From CBDFGQ01 sp965247295 (lineage in GTDB: Bacteria; Chloroflexota; Dehalococcoidia; Lucifugimonadales; JAGWBF01): 64,000 nt of DNA. The translations under genes were made by a program, and so were the position numbers. Location of the stretch: the NCBI GenBank assembly GCA_965247295.1, contig CBDFGQ010000004.1, positions 302,657 through 366,656 of the forward strand, in the 5' to 3' direction. Numbering within the stretch: position 1 is the stretch's first letter; every line of letters begins with the position of its first letter. Under the pieces are notes generated by a model. It had not been told where the DNA came from, did no database searches, and saw only the letters and a list, made by a program, of their open reading frames with translations. Below are positions 39,611-49,012 of the stretch, in pieces.

Positions 39611-41166
39611 AACACCCCTTCCATGTAGTCGCCGATCTCGTTCAGGTGAAAGTCCTCCACCGCCACCTCGGGGACCCAGGTGACCTGGTCCGAGGCCCAG
39701 CGTACGGTGCCGACCCCTTCCGTCCCGATCCCCAGGAGCTTGTTCAAAACGTTGTGTAGGTTTTCGTTCATGCGAAGGGTGTTGGGCTTGATGGGCGCCG
39801 CGATCCGTCCATCCTTGATTAAGTATGAGTCGCCCACTATAGTGCCGCTGAAGTCTGCCGCCGCGATGCCGTTGACCGGGTAGGTGTACCAGATGCGGCC
39901 GATGTATAGCCCGTCGCCCACCTGTCTTAGCAGCTCCTGGTGTGTGTGCTTCTCCCTGCCCTCGATTATCAGGTTGGTGGCCGTGGTGGAGGGTGGGGAG
40001 TCGAAGTTCCTTCCTCCTCCCCGGCCAGTGCGGAAACCGTTGCGTGGGGCGATGGCATGTCGCACCGTTTTGGGGTCAACGCCCAGCTTCTCCTGACCCT
40101 TGGGGTCGTTGAGCATGCGCTGGTGCTCGTAGTGGTTGGCCAGAAGCCCCACAAGGGCCCCGTCCTTTATCAGGTCCGTTCTCCCGGTTGGAAGGCCCTC
40201 GTCTGTGATTGCCTTGCTTGCGGCCAGGCCGGGTGCGGAGCCGTCGTCGTAGAGGTAGAGGCTCTCCGATGCCACCTTTTGACCGAACTTGCCCATGAAG
40301 GTGGACGCCCCGGCGTAAAAGGTGTCCAGTTGGAGGCTGGGCATAAGCACCCACTCCAGGATTTCCGCCATGGTCTGGGGACCCAGGATGACCCGGTATG
40401 CGCCGCTGGGCACCCGCTGGCCGTTTACCGACCGTATCGCGTTTCGGGCAGCCTGGGCTCCCGAGTCGCCGTCGAACTGGGAGATATGGCTGCTGACGGT
40501 CCAGCCCGTGCCCTTAGCGTACTGGTCCTCCAGCATCGCAGTGGTGAAGGCCATTACCAGGGTAGACTCGTCGGTCTGCACCTTGGGCATGTTGTAGGAG
40601 CCGATGGCCATCCGCTCCTGGAGCATGACCACGTCACCCCCCAGGATCACACCCAGGTCGCTTATCCCCTGGGGAGAGCCCGCCAGGTTGAGCAGGTCCT
40701 CAGAGGTGCTGAACGTCTCCAGGGCCCGCTCCACCGTACGCCAGCCAGCCTGGACCATCCTGTTGTTGCCTATGCGCATGATGGCTGGGTCGTGGTAGCG
40801 GCTCAGGGCCGGGCGGTCCCCCGTGGGCTTGGGCAAGGAGACGTATTCCACGTCCAGGACTGCGCCGTGCCTGGCCTTCTCAAGGGCCCGCTTCACCCCC
40901 TCGATGGAGAGGTCGGTGGGTTCGCTGCCGAAACCCGTCTTGATACCCTCGGGGGTCTTCAAGGCCACCCGGATGCTCAGGCCGTAGGACTCCAGGGACT
41001 TGGGCTCCTCGACCCCGTTGCTGGGGATGCGGGATGTGTAGTTCAGCCGCACCGTCAGGTTGCCGTTGGCCGAGGCGAACACCTCCGCCTCGGCGATATC
41101 CGGCTGCGTCTTGAGGTACGCTAATCCATCGCGGACGGCGCGGCGAAGAGTTGCTAATGGCTGCAT
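39607..41166 (-). CDS. tldE: TldE/PmbA-like subunit of a TldD/TldE metalloprotease
   Basis: 519 residues. It is related to TldD but lacks the HExxxH, as expected for the TldE (PmbA) partner. C-terminal family blocks are visible: G-Y-L-Y-D-D-G-type S-L-Y-L-Y-D-D-G-S-A-P-G, D-E-G-L-P-T-G-R-T-D-L, T-N-L-I-I-E, and G-I-A-A-A-D-F-S-G-T-I-V-G. TldD/E heterodimers degrade unfolded peptides and mature modified peptides such as microcin B17. It lies one base after rmuC, with tldD beyond that; all three are probably one transcript. Confidence 0.85.
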   Translation of the reverse strand: MQPLATLRRAVRDGLAYLKTQPDIAEAEVFASANGNLTVRLNYTSRIPSNGVEEPKSLESYGLSIRVALKTPEGIKTGFGSEPTDLSIEGVKRALEKARHGAVLDVEYVSLPKPTGDRPALSRYHDPAIMRIGNNRMVQAGWRTVERALETFSTSEDLLNLAGSPQGISDLGVILGGDVVMLQERMAIGSYNMPKVQTDESTLVMAFTTAMLEDQYAKGTGWTVSSHISQFDGDSGAQAARNAIRSVNGQRVPSGAYRVILGPQTMAEILEWVLMPSLQLDTFYAGASTFMGKFGQKVASESLYLYDDGSAPGLAASKAITDEGLPTGRTDLIKDGALVGLLANHYEHQRMLNDPKGQEKLGVDPKTVRHAIAPRNGFRTGRGGGRNFDSPPSTTATNLIIEGREKHTHQELLRQVGDGLYIGRIWYTYPVNGIAAADFSGTIVGDSYLIKDGRIAAPIKPNTLRMNENLHNVLNKLLGIGTEGVGTVRWASDQVTWVPEVAVEDFHLNEIGDYMEGVF

Positions 41167-42378
41167 CTATTTCTCCTCTTCATTTCCTACTTCAAATAAG
41201 GGACCAAAACCAGTTCCCTGTAGAAGGTCTTCATTCTTGGGTGGTATTGCAGATAATTCGTTGCCCTTTTCAGCAATTGGGAGTTGACTTTGTCTCCGTA
41301 GCTGTTCGATTCTAACCAACGAACTCTCCAGCGTTCGACGCCTCGTTCCACTGAGATTCTCAAACTCCTTTTGGGCGGAAGAAATACGGCGGCCTACGGT
41401 GTCCATTTGTGCAGTGAACTTTTTCCATTGTTCATGAAACGAGCCCATCAAAGAGATAATTTCGTTGGAAGATTGTCTCAAAGCAAAGTTATCCACCGCC
41501 TGCCGCACAACGGCAAGCACAGCGTAAAGCGTGAGGGGCGAGCACCATATAACCTTCCTCTGAAGTGCTAAGTCGAGGATATTTGAATCTGCTTCATGAA
41601 TGAACGCATATACACTCTCGTTAGGAATAAATAGCAACACATAGTCAACAGTACCCTGTTCGGGGTCAATGTACTGCCGATCGCCAACTTCAGCGATCCT
41701 CGCCCTGACATCCCGAAGAAAGTCACGGTGGTAAGTTGCCTTGTCCGATTCTGACTCTGCTTCCAGATACTTGAGGTAGTTATCCAACGGAAACTTGACA
41801 TCCATGTTCAATTTCTGGTTTTGAGGTAGCAAGAAAACGAAATCCGGACGGGAGCCTCCCCCTTCAACGGTCATCTGCTTATGGTAGTTTACCCCTTCTA
41901 CAAAGCCGATTAGTCGCAAGATGTCCTCTGCCATGCGCTCGCCCCATTGGCCTCTGGACCGGGAGCTGGCGAGAGCTTCTCGTAGAGTACTGGTCGAGGC
42001 AGTCAACGCTATGGTCTGCTTACTAATGGTTTTAATATGCGCAGTGAGCTCCCCAAACTTTGTTTCCCTGTCCTTCTCCAGCGTTTGCATTAAATTCGAG
42101 ACTTTCTCTAGCTCCCGTTTCATATTCTGAAGTTGCTGATCTATAAGACTCTTCTTTTGGTCCAGTTCTGCTGTTCCAGCGTCATTCAGTGCCTTGAAGC
42201 GCGTCTCAGCCAAATCCAAGAAAGTGCTTTGAGCTTTCTGGAGAGCTTCGAATGCCAGGTTACCGAACTCAGTTCTTAGTTGCTCGATGGCTTGATCTCG
42301 GTGAGCTGTAGCCCCGTCACGGCGAATTCCAAGCAACCGGAGGAGCGATTTCCAGAGCCAATTTATTACGCGAAGCAT
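41167..42378 (-). CDS. rmuC: RmuC-like recombination-limiting nuclease
   Basis: 403 residues: an N-terminal hydrophobic or amphipathic anchor (V-I-N-W-L-W-K-S-L-L-R-L-L), a long coiled coil (about 30-125), then the PD-(D/E)xK-like RmuC domain with G-Q-W-G-E, R-P-D-F-V-F-L-L-P and M-D-V-K-F-P-L-D-N-Y. The D-x(n)-D-x-K residues of the nuclease core are present. RmuC limits rearrangement at inverted repeats. It sits, unusually, between tldD and tldE, and its codon use is clearly more A+T-rich than both neighbours, as if inserted later. Confidence 0.85.
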   Translation of the reverse strand: MLRVINWLWKSLLRLLGIRRDGATAHRDQAIEQLRTEFGNLAFEALQKAQSTFLDLAETRFKALNDAGTAELDQKKSLIDQQLQNMKRELEKVSNLMQTLEKDRETKFGELTAHIKTISKQTIALTASTSTLREALASSRSRGQWGERMAEDILRLIGFVEGVNYHKQMTVEGGGSRPDFVFLLPQNQKLNMDVKFPLDNYLKYLEAESESDKATYHRDFLRDVRARIAEVGDRQYIDPEQGTVDYVLLFIPNESVYAFIHEADSNILDLALQRKVIWCSPLTLYAVLAVVRQAVDNFALRQSSNEIISLMGSFHEQWKKFTAQMDTVGRRISSAQKEFENLSGTRRRTLESSLVRIEQLRRQSQLPIAEKGNELSAIPPKNEDLLQGTGFGPLFEVGNEEEK

Positions 42379-42392
42379 AGATTCATCCTCAA

Positions 42393-43964
42393 TCAGCCCC
42401 CCGGCCCGGTGAGGCGGGCGATGCCACGCATGGTGGGGCCGCCGTTGCTCATGCGCTTGGCCTGCATGGGCTGGCCCTTACCGCAGTTGGGTATGGGGTA
42501 CATGCGGAAGTCTTTGCCCACGGCGTCGATGCTCATGAAGTAGTCACGGGAGTCGGAGGTTATGCCGCCGTCCCGGTATAGCTGGCCCAGCTGCCCGTTG
42601 ACGATCTCGTACACCTTGACCGCCGTGATGCGGAAGTTCTCCCTGGACTCGGCCACCGATGGGACGCGGTGGCCGGAGACGTAGTAGCCCTCCTCCACCT
42701 CGGAGATTATCTCCTGGGGATCACGGTCCCCGGGGCCGAAGACGGTGTTGGTCATGCGGATAAGGGGGATGAGGCTGGCCTCGGTGGCCCTGGCGGAGCC
42801 GTTGGGCTCGACGCCCAGTATGGCCGCCGTCTGCCGGTTGTTCAGGAACTCCTCGAAGTTTCCGCCGCGTATGTGGTCGGCACGCCGTGCGGGAGTGCCG
42901 TCATGGTCGTACTTGAAGGAGCCGAAGCCCTCCATGGTGGGGTCGGAGAAGGCGTTGACCAGGGGCGAGGCTATCTGCCGCCCCACCTGGTTGTCGGCTA
43001 GGTCCTTGAAGAACCAACTCCTGCCGGCGTAGGAGGTCTCGTACTTCAGGGCCCGGTCCAGCTCCGAGGGGTGGCCCACGACCTCGTGTACCAGCAGGGT
43101 GTTGTAGTGAGGGTCGGTGACCACCACCACGTCCTTGTCCGGCGGGCGCAGGGGTGGGGAGTTGGCGACCTCGACGCCGTCGGTGCCCAGCTGCTTGCAG
43201 AAGCTCACGAAGTCGGGAAGGACGATGGCGCCGTTGTCGTACCCCTCGGTGAGGATCTCCCAGCCGCGCTGGTGGCCCGTGAAGTCGTAGATCTCCAGGG
43301 GACCGTGCTCGCTGTTGCAGATTGCGATGACGAAGCCCTCTGTCTGGGCGAAGCTCTGGTCTATATCGGCTCCCTCGGAGCTGACGAAAAGCTCCCTCAT
43401 CAGGAAGGTGCTGGCCGAGGCGGCACAGTAGACCACCTGGTCGCTCACCCCCTGTGCCGCCTTGCAGGAGTCCACCGCCATCTTGACCGTGTCCTCCAGG
43501 GGGACGGTACGGGGGTCGGTGCGGTAAACGGCCGCGACCGTGTCCTGGGCACCCCTGACCGGAGCTAGCTGAGTGTCGTAGAGGCTTTCCCCGAGGACCC
43601 CGAACCGGCGGCGGGCCTTGCCCTTCATCCCGGCGCTTGCCCGGGCCCGCTGGTGGGCCTGACGTATCCCGTCCAGCACCACTTCCCCCAGGCGGTCCAC
43701 GTCCGAGGAGCCCAGTATCTTCCCGTAGTAGCCCGGCGCCGCGACCCGGCCACCCGCGATCACCCGCACGCCGAAATCGAAGGCGTAGTCCTCGACACTC
43801 ATCTTCTCGTTGCCGTTCTCCGCGGCCGCACCCTTCTCCTCTCGCACCTGGATGCGCACGTCACAGTAGCGCAGGCCGGGCAGGCGTTTGGCGTCCTCGG
43901 TGACCAGGGCTACGATCTGAGAACGGACCCTCTCTATCAGTTCTACATCGACTCGTTGGGACAT
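42393..43964 (-). CDS. tldD: TldD-like metalloprotease catalytic subunit
   Basis: 523 residues. The zinc motif is H-E-V-V-G-H (HExxxH) within L-L-V-H-E-V-V-G-H-P-S-E-L-D, with the downstream G-S-F-K-Y-D-H-D-G-T-P-A-R block typical of TldD. Other conserved pieces are Y-A-F-D-F-G-V-R-V near residue 60 and T-N-T-V-F-G-P-G-D. It pairs with TldE (39607-41166). It is first in its short operon; repeat-like DNA separates it from ilvD. Confidence 0.87.
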   Translation of the reverse strand: MSQRVDVELIERVRSQIVALVTEDAKRLPGLRYCDVRIQVREEKGAAAENGNEKMSVEDYAFDFGVRVIAGGRVAAPGYYGKILGSSDVDRLGEVVLDGIRQAHQRARASAGMKGKARRRFGVLGESLYDTQLAPVRGAQDTVAAVYRTDPRTVPLEDTVKMAVDSCKAAQGVSDQVVYCAASASTFLMRELFVSSEGADIDQSFAQTEGFVIAICNSEHGPLEIYDFTGHQRGWEILTEGYDNGAIVLPDFVSFCKQLGTDGVEVANSPPLRPPDKDVVVVTDPHYNTLLVHEVVGHPSELDRALKYETSYAGRSWFFKDLADNQVGRQIASPLVNAFSDPTMEGFGSFKYDHDGTPARRADHIRGGNFEEFLNNRQTAAILGVEPNGSARATEASLIPLIRMTNTVFGPGDRDPQEIISEVEEGYYVSGHRVPSVAESRENFRITAVKVYEIVNGQLGQLYRDGGITSDSRDYFMSIDAVGKDFRMYPIPNCGKGQPMQAKRMSNGGPTMRGIARLTGPGG

Positions 43965-44066
43965 GGGCTACTCCTCCAAATACCTTCTCCCTCCATGGGA
44001 GAGGGCAGGGTGAGGGTGAATTTCCCCTCCCTTTAACTCCCTCCCGCCGGGGGAAGGAGAACCAGG
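43965..44066. repeat. Dispersed REP-like sequence between tldD and ilvD
   Basis: CTTCTCCCTCCATGGGAGAG forms an imperfect hairpin, followed by GGCAGGGTGAGGGTGAAT, a composition and layout seen in small dispersed bacterial repeats. A second CTCC-rich/GGGGGAAGG pair follows. I have only one copy in this window, so the repeat class is inferred. Confidence 0.4.
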
Positions 44067-45755
44067 TTAGCCAGTCACCGCGCCCTGGGAGGCCGAGGAC
44101 ACCAGCCTGGCGTACTTGGCCAGGGCTCCTGTAGTATAACCAGAGCCCCGAGGCTGCCATCGCTTCCGGCGCTCCTCCATCTCGTGGTCGGACATAGCCG
44201 CATCCAGCACGCGGTTAGGGATGTCGAGCGTTATCATATCCCCGTCCTGGATCAGGGCGATGGGCCCTCCCACGGCGGCCTCGGGGGCGACATGGCCCGC
44301 CATGAGGCCCCTGGTGGCGCCGGAGAACCTGCCGTCGGTGACGAGGGCCACCTCCTCGCCAAGACCCTGGCCCACCAGGGCGGCGGTCACCGCAAGCATC
44401 TCTCGCATGCCGGGCCCGCCCTTGGGCCCCTCGTATCTGATAACGACCACGTCTCCGGCGGCTATCTGCCTGCCCTGTATGGCGCGGAAGGCGTCTTCCT
44501 CCCGTTCGAAGACGCGGGCGGGGCCCTGGTGCTGGACGTGCCCCTGGCTGGCCGAAACCTTCACCACCGCGCCCTCGGGGGCCAGGTTTCCTTTTAAGAT
44601 CACCAACCCGCCCGTTGGAGCCAGCGGTGCCTCCGGTGGGTAGACAACCGACTGGTCCTCGGCCGTGGACAGCCTCTCAAGGTTCTCTTTCACGGTACGG
44701 CCGGTGACGGTAAGGGCGTCGCCGTGAATGAGCCCGGCATCCAGCAGGAGCTTCATCACCAGGGGTATCCCTCCAACCCTGTCCAGGTCCGCCATGACAT
44801 ACTTTCCCCCGGGGCGCATGTCGGCGATGTAGGGGGTGCGGCTGCTGATCAGGTCGAAGTCCTCCAGGCTGAGGGAAACGTTGGCTTCGTGGGCGATGGC
44901 CAGCAGGTGGAGCACCGCGTTGGTGGAGCCCCCCATGGCAGCCACCACGGAAATGGCGTTCTCGAAGGATTCCCGCGTCAGGATGTCACGGGGCCTGATC
45001 CCCCTCTCCAGGAGCTGCAGCACCGCCTCACCGGCCCCTCGGCACGTGCCAAGTATCCTGTCGTCCACGGCCGGTATGGATGCGGCGCCGGGAAGGGACA
45101 TGCCCAGGGCCTCGATGGCCCCTGCCATGGTGTTGGCGGTGAACATGCCCGCGCAGGAGCCCTCACCCGGGCAGGCGCACTCCTCCAGTTCCGTTAGCTC
45201 CTCCAGGGGAATAATGCCCTTGGAGTGGGCGCCCACTGCCTCGAAGACGTCCTGAATATTCACGTCCCTCTGACGGAATTTGCCGGGCATTATGGTGCCG
45301 CCGTAGACGAACACCGATGGGATGTTCAGCCTGACTGCGGCCATCAGCGTTCCGGGAAGGTTTTTGTCGCAGCCCGCCAGGGTCACCAGTCCGTCGAATC
45401 GCTGGCCGAGGGACACTAGCTCAATGGAATCGGCGATGACCTCCCGGCTCACGAGGGATGCCTTCATTCCCTCGGTGCCCATGGAGATCCCGTCGCTGAC
45501 GGTGATGGTCCCGAACTCGAAGGGGGTGCCCATTGCCGCCCGCACTCCCTCCTTGACCACCTGGGCAAGCCGGTCCAGGTGAACGTTGCAGGGGGTAACG
45601 TCGCTGGCCAGGTTGGCGACGCCGATGAAGGGCTGGTCCATCTCCTTCCGGGTTAGCCCCATGGCGTGCAGCATGGCGCGGGCCGGGGCGCGCTCGGGGC
45701 CCTCGGTGATGTCCCGGCTCCTGTGCTTGAGCATGGATTCGCGTGTGCTTACCAA
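44067..45755 (-). CDS. ilvD: Dihydroxy-acid dehydratase
   Basis: 562 residues, the normal length. GGAGG precedes TTG 45755 (M-V-S-T-R-E-S); ATG 45734 is the alternative. Iron-sulfur cluster cysteines lie in T-P-C-N-V-H, A-G-C-D-K-N-L-P-G and C-P-G-E-G-S-C-A-G-M-F-T-A-N-T-M. The Mg-binding S-D-G-I-S-M-G and the C-terminal D-G-R-F-S-G-A-T-R-G are present. It makes 2-oxo acids for valine, leucine and isoleucine (or acts on sugar acids in close homologues). The remaining ilv genes are not nearby. Confidence 0.92.
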   Translation of the reverse strand: MVSTRESMLKHRSRDITEGPERAPARAMLHAMGLTRKEMDQPFIGVANLASDVTPCNVHLDRLAQVVKEGVRAAMGTPFEFGTITVSDGISMGTEGMKASLVSREVIADSIELVSLGQRFDGLVTLAGCDKNLPGTLMAAVRLNIPSVFVYGGTIMPGKFRQRDVNIQDVFEAVGAHSKGIIPLEELTELEECACPGEGSCAGMFTANTMAGAIEALGMSLPGAASIPAVDDRILGTCRGAGEAVLQLLERGIRPRDILTRESFENAISVVAAMGGSTNAVLHLLAIAHEANVSLSLEDFDLISSRTPYIADMRPGGKYVMADLDRVGGIPLVMKLLLDAGLIHGDALTVTGRTVKENLERLSTAEDQSVVYPPEAPLAPTGGLVILKGNLAPEGAVVKVSASQGHVQHQGPARVFEREEDAFRAIQGRQIAAGDVVVIRYEGPKGGPGMREMLAVTAALVGQGLGEEVALVTDGRFSGATRGLMAGHVAPEAAVGGPIALIQDGDMITLDIPNRVLDAAMSDHEMEERRKRWQPRGSGYTTGALAKYARLVSSASQGAVTG

Positions 45756-45839
45756 CAGGGGTCCTCCACTGTCCCGGCAACGTTATCTCTAGCTCTCGCC
45801 GGGTAAGATTCGCAGACCCATTATAGGTTCGGTACATCT

Positions 45840-45930
45840 GCCGCACAACTATCGGCCACAGAGGCGCGGAGCCGCAAAGGCACAGAGTAAGAATTTGATG
45901 TGCTCTGTGGCTCCGTAGCTAATCTTCCGG
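45840..45930. repeat. Palindromic intergenic repeat
   Basis: GCACAGAG ... CTCTGTGGCTCCGTAG with an upstream GCGCGGAGCCGCAAAGGC forms a long imperfect palindrome of the type scattered between genes in many genomes. It may work as a bidirectional transcription stop. Confidence 0.4.
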
Positions 45931-45940
45931 CGGCAGGGCG

Positions 45941-46903
45941 TTAGAAAGGCAGCTCCTGCCCCACTCCATGCTCCTTCGCCTTGTGGTAAACGAGCAGCGC
46001 CGCGGCCACGTCCTCGATGGCCACCCCCTGGGACTCGAAGAGGGTTATTGAGTCAGCGTTGGGCCTGGCCGTCACCTCCCCCGATACGATGTCCTTGAGC
46101 TCACGGGCCATGCTCCAGCGGAAGGTGCCCCGCTCGGCGGGCCATATGAGGTCGCCGCACTCCACCTTCGCCTGGACCAGGTCGTCAACCACGATCAGGC
46201 CGGCCTGCTGCACCGCTAGGTCGTCTATCTCCCTACGCATCCAGTGGTTGCCGCCGGCCGCGTTGACGTGTGCGCCCTCGGACAGCCACTCGCCCTTCAG
46301 CACTGGCTCTCGCGAGTTGGTTATGGTGATGGCTATGTCGGCCTCCCGGATGCAATCCTCGGCGCTGTCCACGGGGTGCACTTCCACGCCAAGCCGCTGG
46401 CCCATCCTCCTGGCGAACTCTTCCCGTCTCTCCTGGGTGCGGCTGTAGGCGCTTACCCGCTTCACATCGCGCACGGCGCACACCGCCTCTAGCTGGGTCC
46501 TGGCCTGGTACCCCGTCCCGATGATGCCCACCGTGGATGCTTCGTCACGGGCCATGTACCGGGTGGCCAGTCCCGAGGCTGCCCCGGTACGAATCTGGCC
46601 CAGGGAGCCGGCCTCCATCACGGACAGCAGCCCGCCCGTCCCGGCGTCGTAAAGCATCACCAGGAACTTGGACCCACCCTCCGGAAAGCTGCTGTAGGCC
46701 TTATAACCGAAACCGGCCAGGTCGGGCCCGATGCAGGCGGCCGCCATGAAGTGCAAGAACCCGCCGGGCAGCCTGATGCGGTTGCGGGGCATATTCTCCG
46801 CCAGCCCCTGACCTGCGTAGTAGTACGCTCTCTCCAGGACATCGATGCACTCTCCCATGGGCAGAAGCTCTCTTACCTGGCTCTCGTTCAAAAACAGGGC
46901 CAT
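45941..46903 (-). CDS. Ornithine cyclodeaminase/mu-crystallin family protein
   Basis: 320 residues. The N-terminal substrate part has P-R-N-R-I-R-L-P-G-G and the conserved Lys in G-F-G-Y-K-A-Y-S. The NAD-binding motif is G-I-I-G-T-G-Y-Q-A (about residue 126). Members are ornithine cyclodeaminase, alanine dehydrogenase, Delta1-pyrroline-2-carboxylate reductase and ketimine reductases; the sequence alone does not decide. It is co-oriented with the nucleoside hydrolase upstream. Confidence 0.85.
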   Translation of the reverse strand: MALFLNESQVRELLPMGECIDVLERAYYYAGQGLAENMPRNRIRLPGGFLHFMAAACIGPDLAGFGYKAYSSFPEGGSKFLVMLYDAGTGGLLSVMEAGSLGQIRTGAASGLATRYMARDEASTVGIIGTGYQARTQLEAVCAVRDVKRVSAYSRTQERREEFARRMGQRLGVEVHPVDSAEDCIREADIAITITNSREPVLKGEWLSEGAHVNAAGGNHWMRREIDDLAVQQAGLIVVDDLVQAKVECGDLIWPAERGTFRWSMARELKDIVSGEVTARPNADSITLFESQGVAIEDVAAALLVYHKAKEHGVGQELPF

Positions 46904-46946
46904 TGGGTCCTCCTTGATGCAAGTTCGTGGGAATGTGGACCAAGTG

Positions 46947-47879
46947 TCACGTCAGTAGGCGATAGAATAGCTCGAAGAACCGGGGCGCATCCACGGCCGT
47001 CGCTACCTCCACGCTGCCTTCCCCAGCCTCGAACGTGGTCTGGCCCAGGCGCTTGGGGCAGCCAGTCTCCACGTGGACTCGCCCGTTTCGAGTGGTGAGG
47101 ATGCCGGGCTCCAGAGCGACGGCCATAGCTACAGGGTCGCACAGGTCATAGCCTTCTTTCTCGGGATGCTGCCTAAACCAGTTGGACAGTATCCGCCCCG
47201 CGAGCCTGCCTGCTCGATCTCCCTTGAGCAACCGGTCGACCTCCTCCCGTTGGATCAGCGCTTGGCGGCAGACTCCCAGGTCCACCAGGGTCACGTGCGC
47301 GCCGGAGGAAAGCACCACGCGGGCCGCAGATGGGTCGCTGTAAAAATTGAACTCGGCATGGGGCGTCACGTTTCCCGGCACGTCCAGCGCCCCACCCATG
47401 ACAATTAGCCCCGACAAGGGACCCGCGGCTAGAGGATGACTTTGCAGCAGCTTAGCAATGTTGGTAAGGGGTCCGAGGGCGACCAAGGTGGTCCCTTCTC
47501 GTTCAGTGATGGGGCCGTCCTCATACGCCAAGAGCACATGGCGCAAAAACTCCGTCGCCCCGTCCGATACGGGCTTGGACCTGGGGGCGGGCAGGCGCAC
47601 GGAAAGTCCAGCCGGGCCATGATATTGGTAGGCATACGGGAACTTACCCTTCAGGGGTCTGGAAGCGCCCGCGGCCACGGGAATTTCCTCACCGCCGGCG
47701 TACTCCAGGACGGCCAGCGCATTGTGTGTGGTGTGGCCGAGCCTGGCGTTACCGCCCACGGTGGAAATACCCAATAAATCTACCATGCCCAGACGGCGCG
47801 CCTCCAGGGCCATGAGGAGGGCTATGGCGTCGTCCGTCCCCGGGTCCGTGTCTATGAGCACCCTTTTGGTACCGGCCAT
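46947..47879 (-). CDS. Inosine/uridine-preferring nucleoside hydrolase family protein
   Basis: 310 residues. The calcium-binding N-terminus is L-I-D-T-D-P-G-T-D-D-A-I-A-L, with G-I-S-T-V-G-G-N-A and the C-terminal half block A-E-F-N-F-Y-S-D-P-S-A-A. D-L-C-D-P-V-A-M-A supplies the conserved fourth-ligand Asp. It would split ribonucleosides into base and ribose. The intact frame and full length suggest activity. Confidence 0.9.
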   Translation of the reverse strand: MAGTKRVLIDTDPGTDDAIALLMALEARRLGMVDLLGISTVGGNARLGHTTHNALAVLEYAGGEEIPVAAGASRPLKGKFPYAYQYHGPAGLSVRLPAPRSKPVSDGATEFLRHVLLAYEDGPITEREGTTLVALGPLTNIAKLLQSHPLAAGPLSGLIVMGGALDVPGNVTPHAEFNFYSDPSAARVVLSSGAHVTLVDLGVCRQALIQREEVDRLLKGDRAGRLAGRILSNWFRQHPEKEGYDLCDPVAMAVALEPGILTTRNGRVHVETGCPKRLGQTTFEAGEGSVEVATAVDAPRFFELFYRLLT

Positions 47880-48052
47880 GGTATGTTATCTGTTCTACCG
47901 TTCTGCGGGCGTGAGCAGCCAAATCGGCATCGATAAACGTGGACGACTACGTACGAATACACGTTTTCGTGGGGCAAGGTGGTCACCTCGCAATGGACCG
48001 CGACGTTGCGCCGGTCCCACGCCGTGCAGCCGGTCCTTCGAAAGGCGCCGCG

Positions 48053-49012
48053 CTACCCAAAGACGCCAGGAAGGTAGGCTGTAAGGGCCTCTTCAGAGGT
48101 GTAGAAAAACCGGAAGCCCGTGTGCTTCTTCAGCTTGCCGGTGCTGAGCACCATGAAGTACCGGACAAACTGCAGGCCGCTGGAAGGGGAATCCTTTTGC
48201 AGTCCCAGTTTCCAGGTCGCCTGGACCAGGGGAAAAGCCATCAGCGAGGGCAGGAAAATCAGCTTTCGCTCGGATAGCTGGGCCAACTTAGTATATGGGA
48301 CGACGCCGTCGCCAGCGACGTTGAAAGTCCCGGCATGGGGCTCCATGATAAATATGTGTAGGAGCTTCGCCAGGTCGTCCTCATGGACGAATTGCAGAGG
48401 TGGGTCGTAGCCCAGGACGCCCAACAACACCGGTTTGAAAAACGCCCGGGTCACAAAGTTATCGGCCTCGGGTCCCATAACGATGCAGGAACGCAGGACC
48501 GAGACAATTACCTCTGGATTCGCGCGGGCGAACTCCTGGACCATGCCCTCGCACAGGGCCTTGTCGTGGGAGTACTGGAAGGACGGCGCCGGCCGGACAG
48601 GCGCTTCCTCGGTTAAGGGAACCGGGTTGTCCCTATGTGCGCCGTAGACGGTATGCGAGCTCAGGTAGACCAACTTGCTCACCCTGGCGGTGCGGCAGGC
48701 CTTTAGTACGCTTTGCGTACCCATTACGTTGGCCTGGCGCACTCGTTCCTCCTCCTTGTGGTTATGGCCAGGCCTGAGAATAAAGGCCAGATGGACTACC
48801 GTATCCACCCTGTGCTCCCGGAAGGTGTCGTCCAGGGCGCTGGTCACATCCCGCCTCTCCGTGGTGACGTTATGGAAGGGGAAGGGCAGAGACCTGGTGT
48901 CGATAGCGACCACCCTCCCCAGGTCCTCCTCTCCCTCCAGTTCTTGTAGCAGCCGAGCGCCGATGTACCCCGACGCGCCTGTGACTGCCACGACCGTTGA
49001 TCGATTATTCAT
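48053..49012 (-). CDS. NAD-dependent epimerase/dehydratase family protein
   Basis: 319 residues from ATG 49012, which overlaps the stop of the upstream gene by eight bases; the frame reaches 49114. Rossmann motif T-G-A-S-G-Y-I-G, D-T-R-S at the NAD ribose position, catalytic S-S in L-V-Y-L-S-S-H-T-V-Y-G, and Y-S-H-D-K in place of Y-x3-K (complete). It is an extended-SDR sugar-nucleotide enzyme or hopanoid/sterol-type dehydrogenase homologue; the substrate is unknown. Confidence 0.82.
   Translation of the reverse strand: MNNRSTVVAVTGASGYIGARLLQELEGEEDLGRVVAIDTRSLPFPFHNVTTERRDVTSALDDTFREHRVDTVVHLAFILRPGHNHKEEERVRQANVMGTQSVLKACRTARVSKLVYLSSHTVYGAHRDNPVPLTEEAPVRPAPSFQYSHDKALCEGMVQEFARANPEVIVSVLRSCIVMGPEADNFVTRAFFKPVLLGVLGYDPPLQFVHEDDLAKLLHIFIMEPHAGTFNVAGDGVVPYTKLAQLSERKLIFLPSLMAFPLVQATWKLGLQKDSPSSGLQFVRYFMVLSTGKLKKHTGFRFFYTSEEALTAYLPGVFG

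Noticed and set aside
39940..41124. 394-residue open frame on the plus strand
   Set aside because: Antisense to tldE; its composition (His, Gly, Val, Leu rich) is that of a shadow frame in high-GC DNA.
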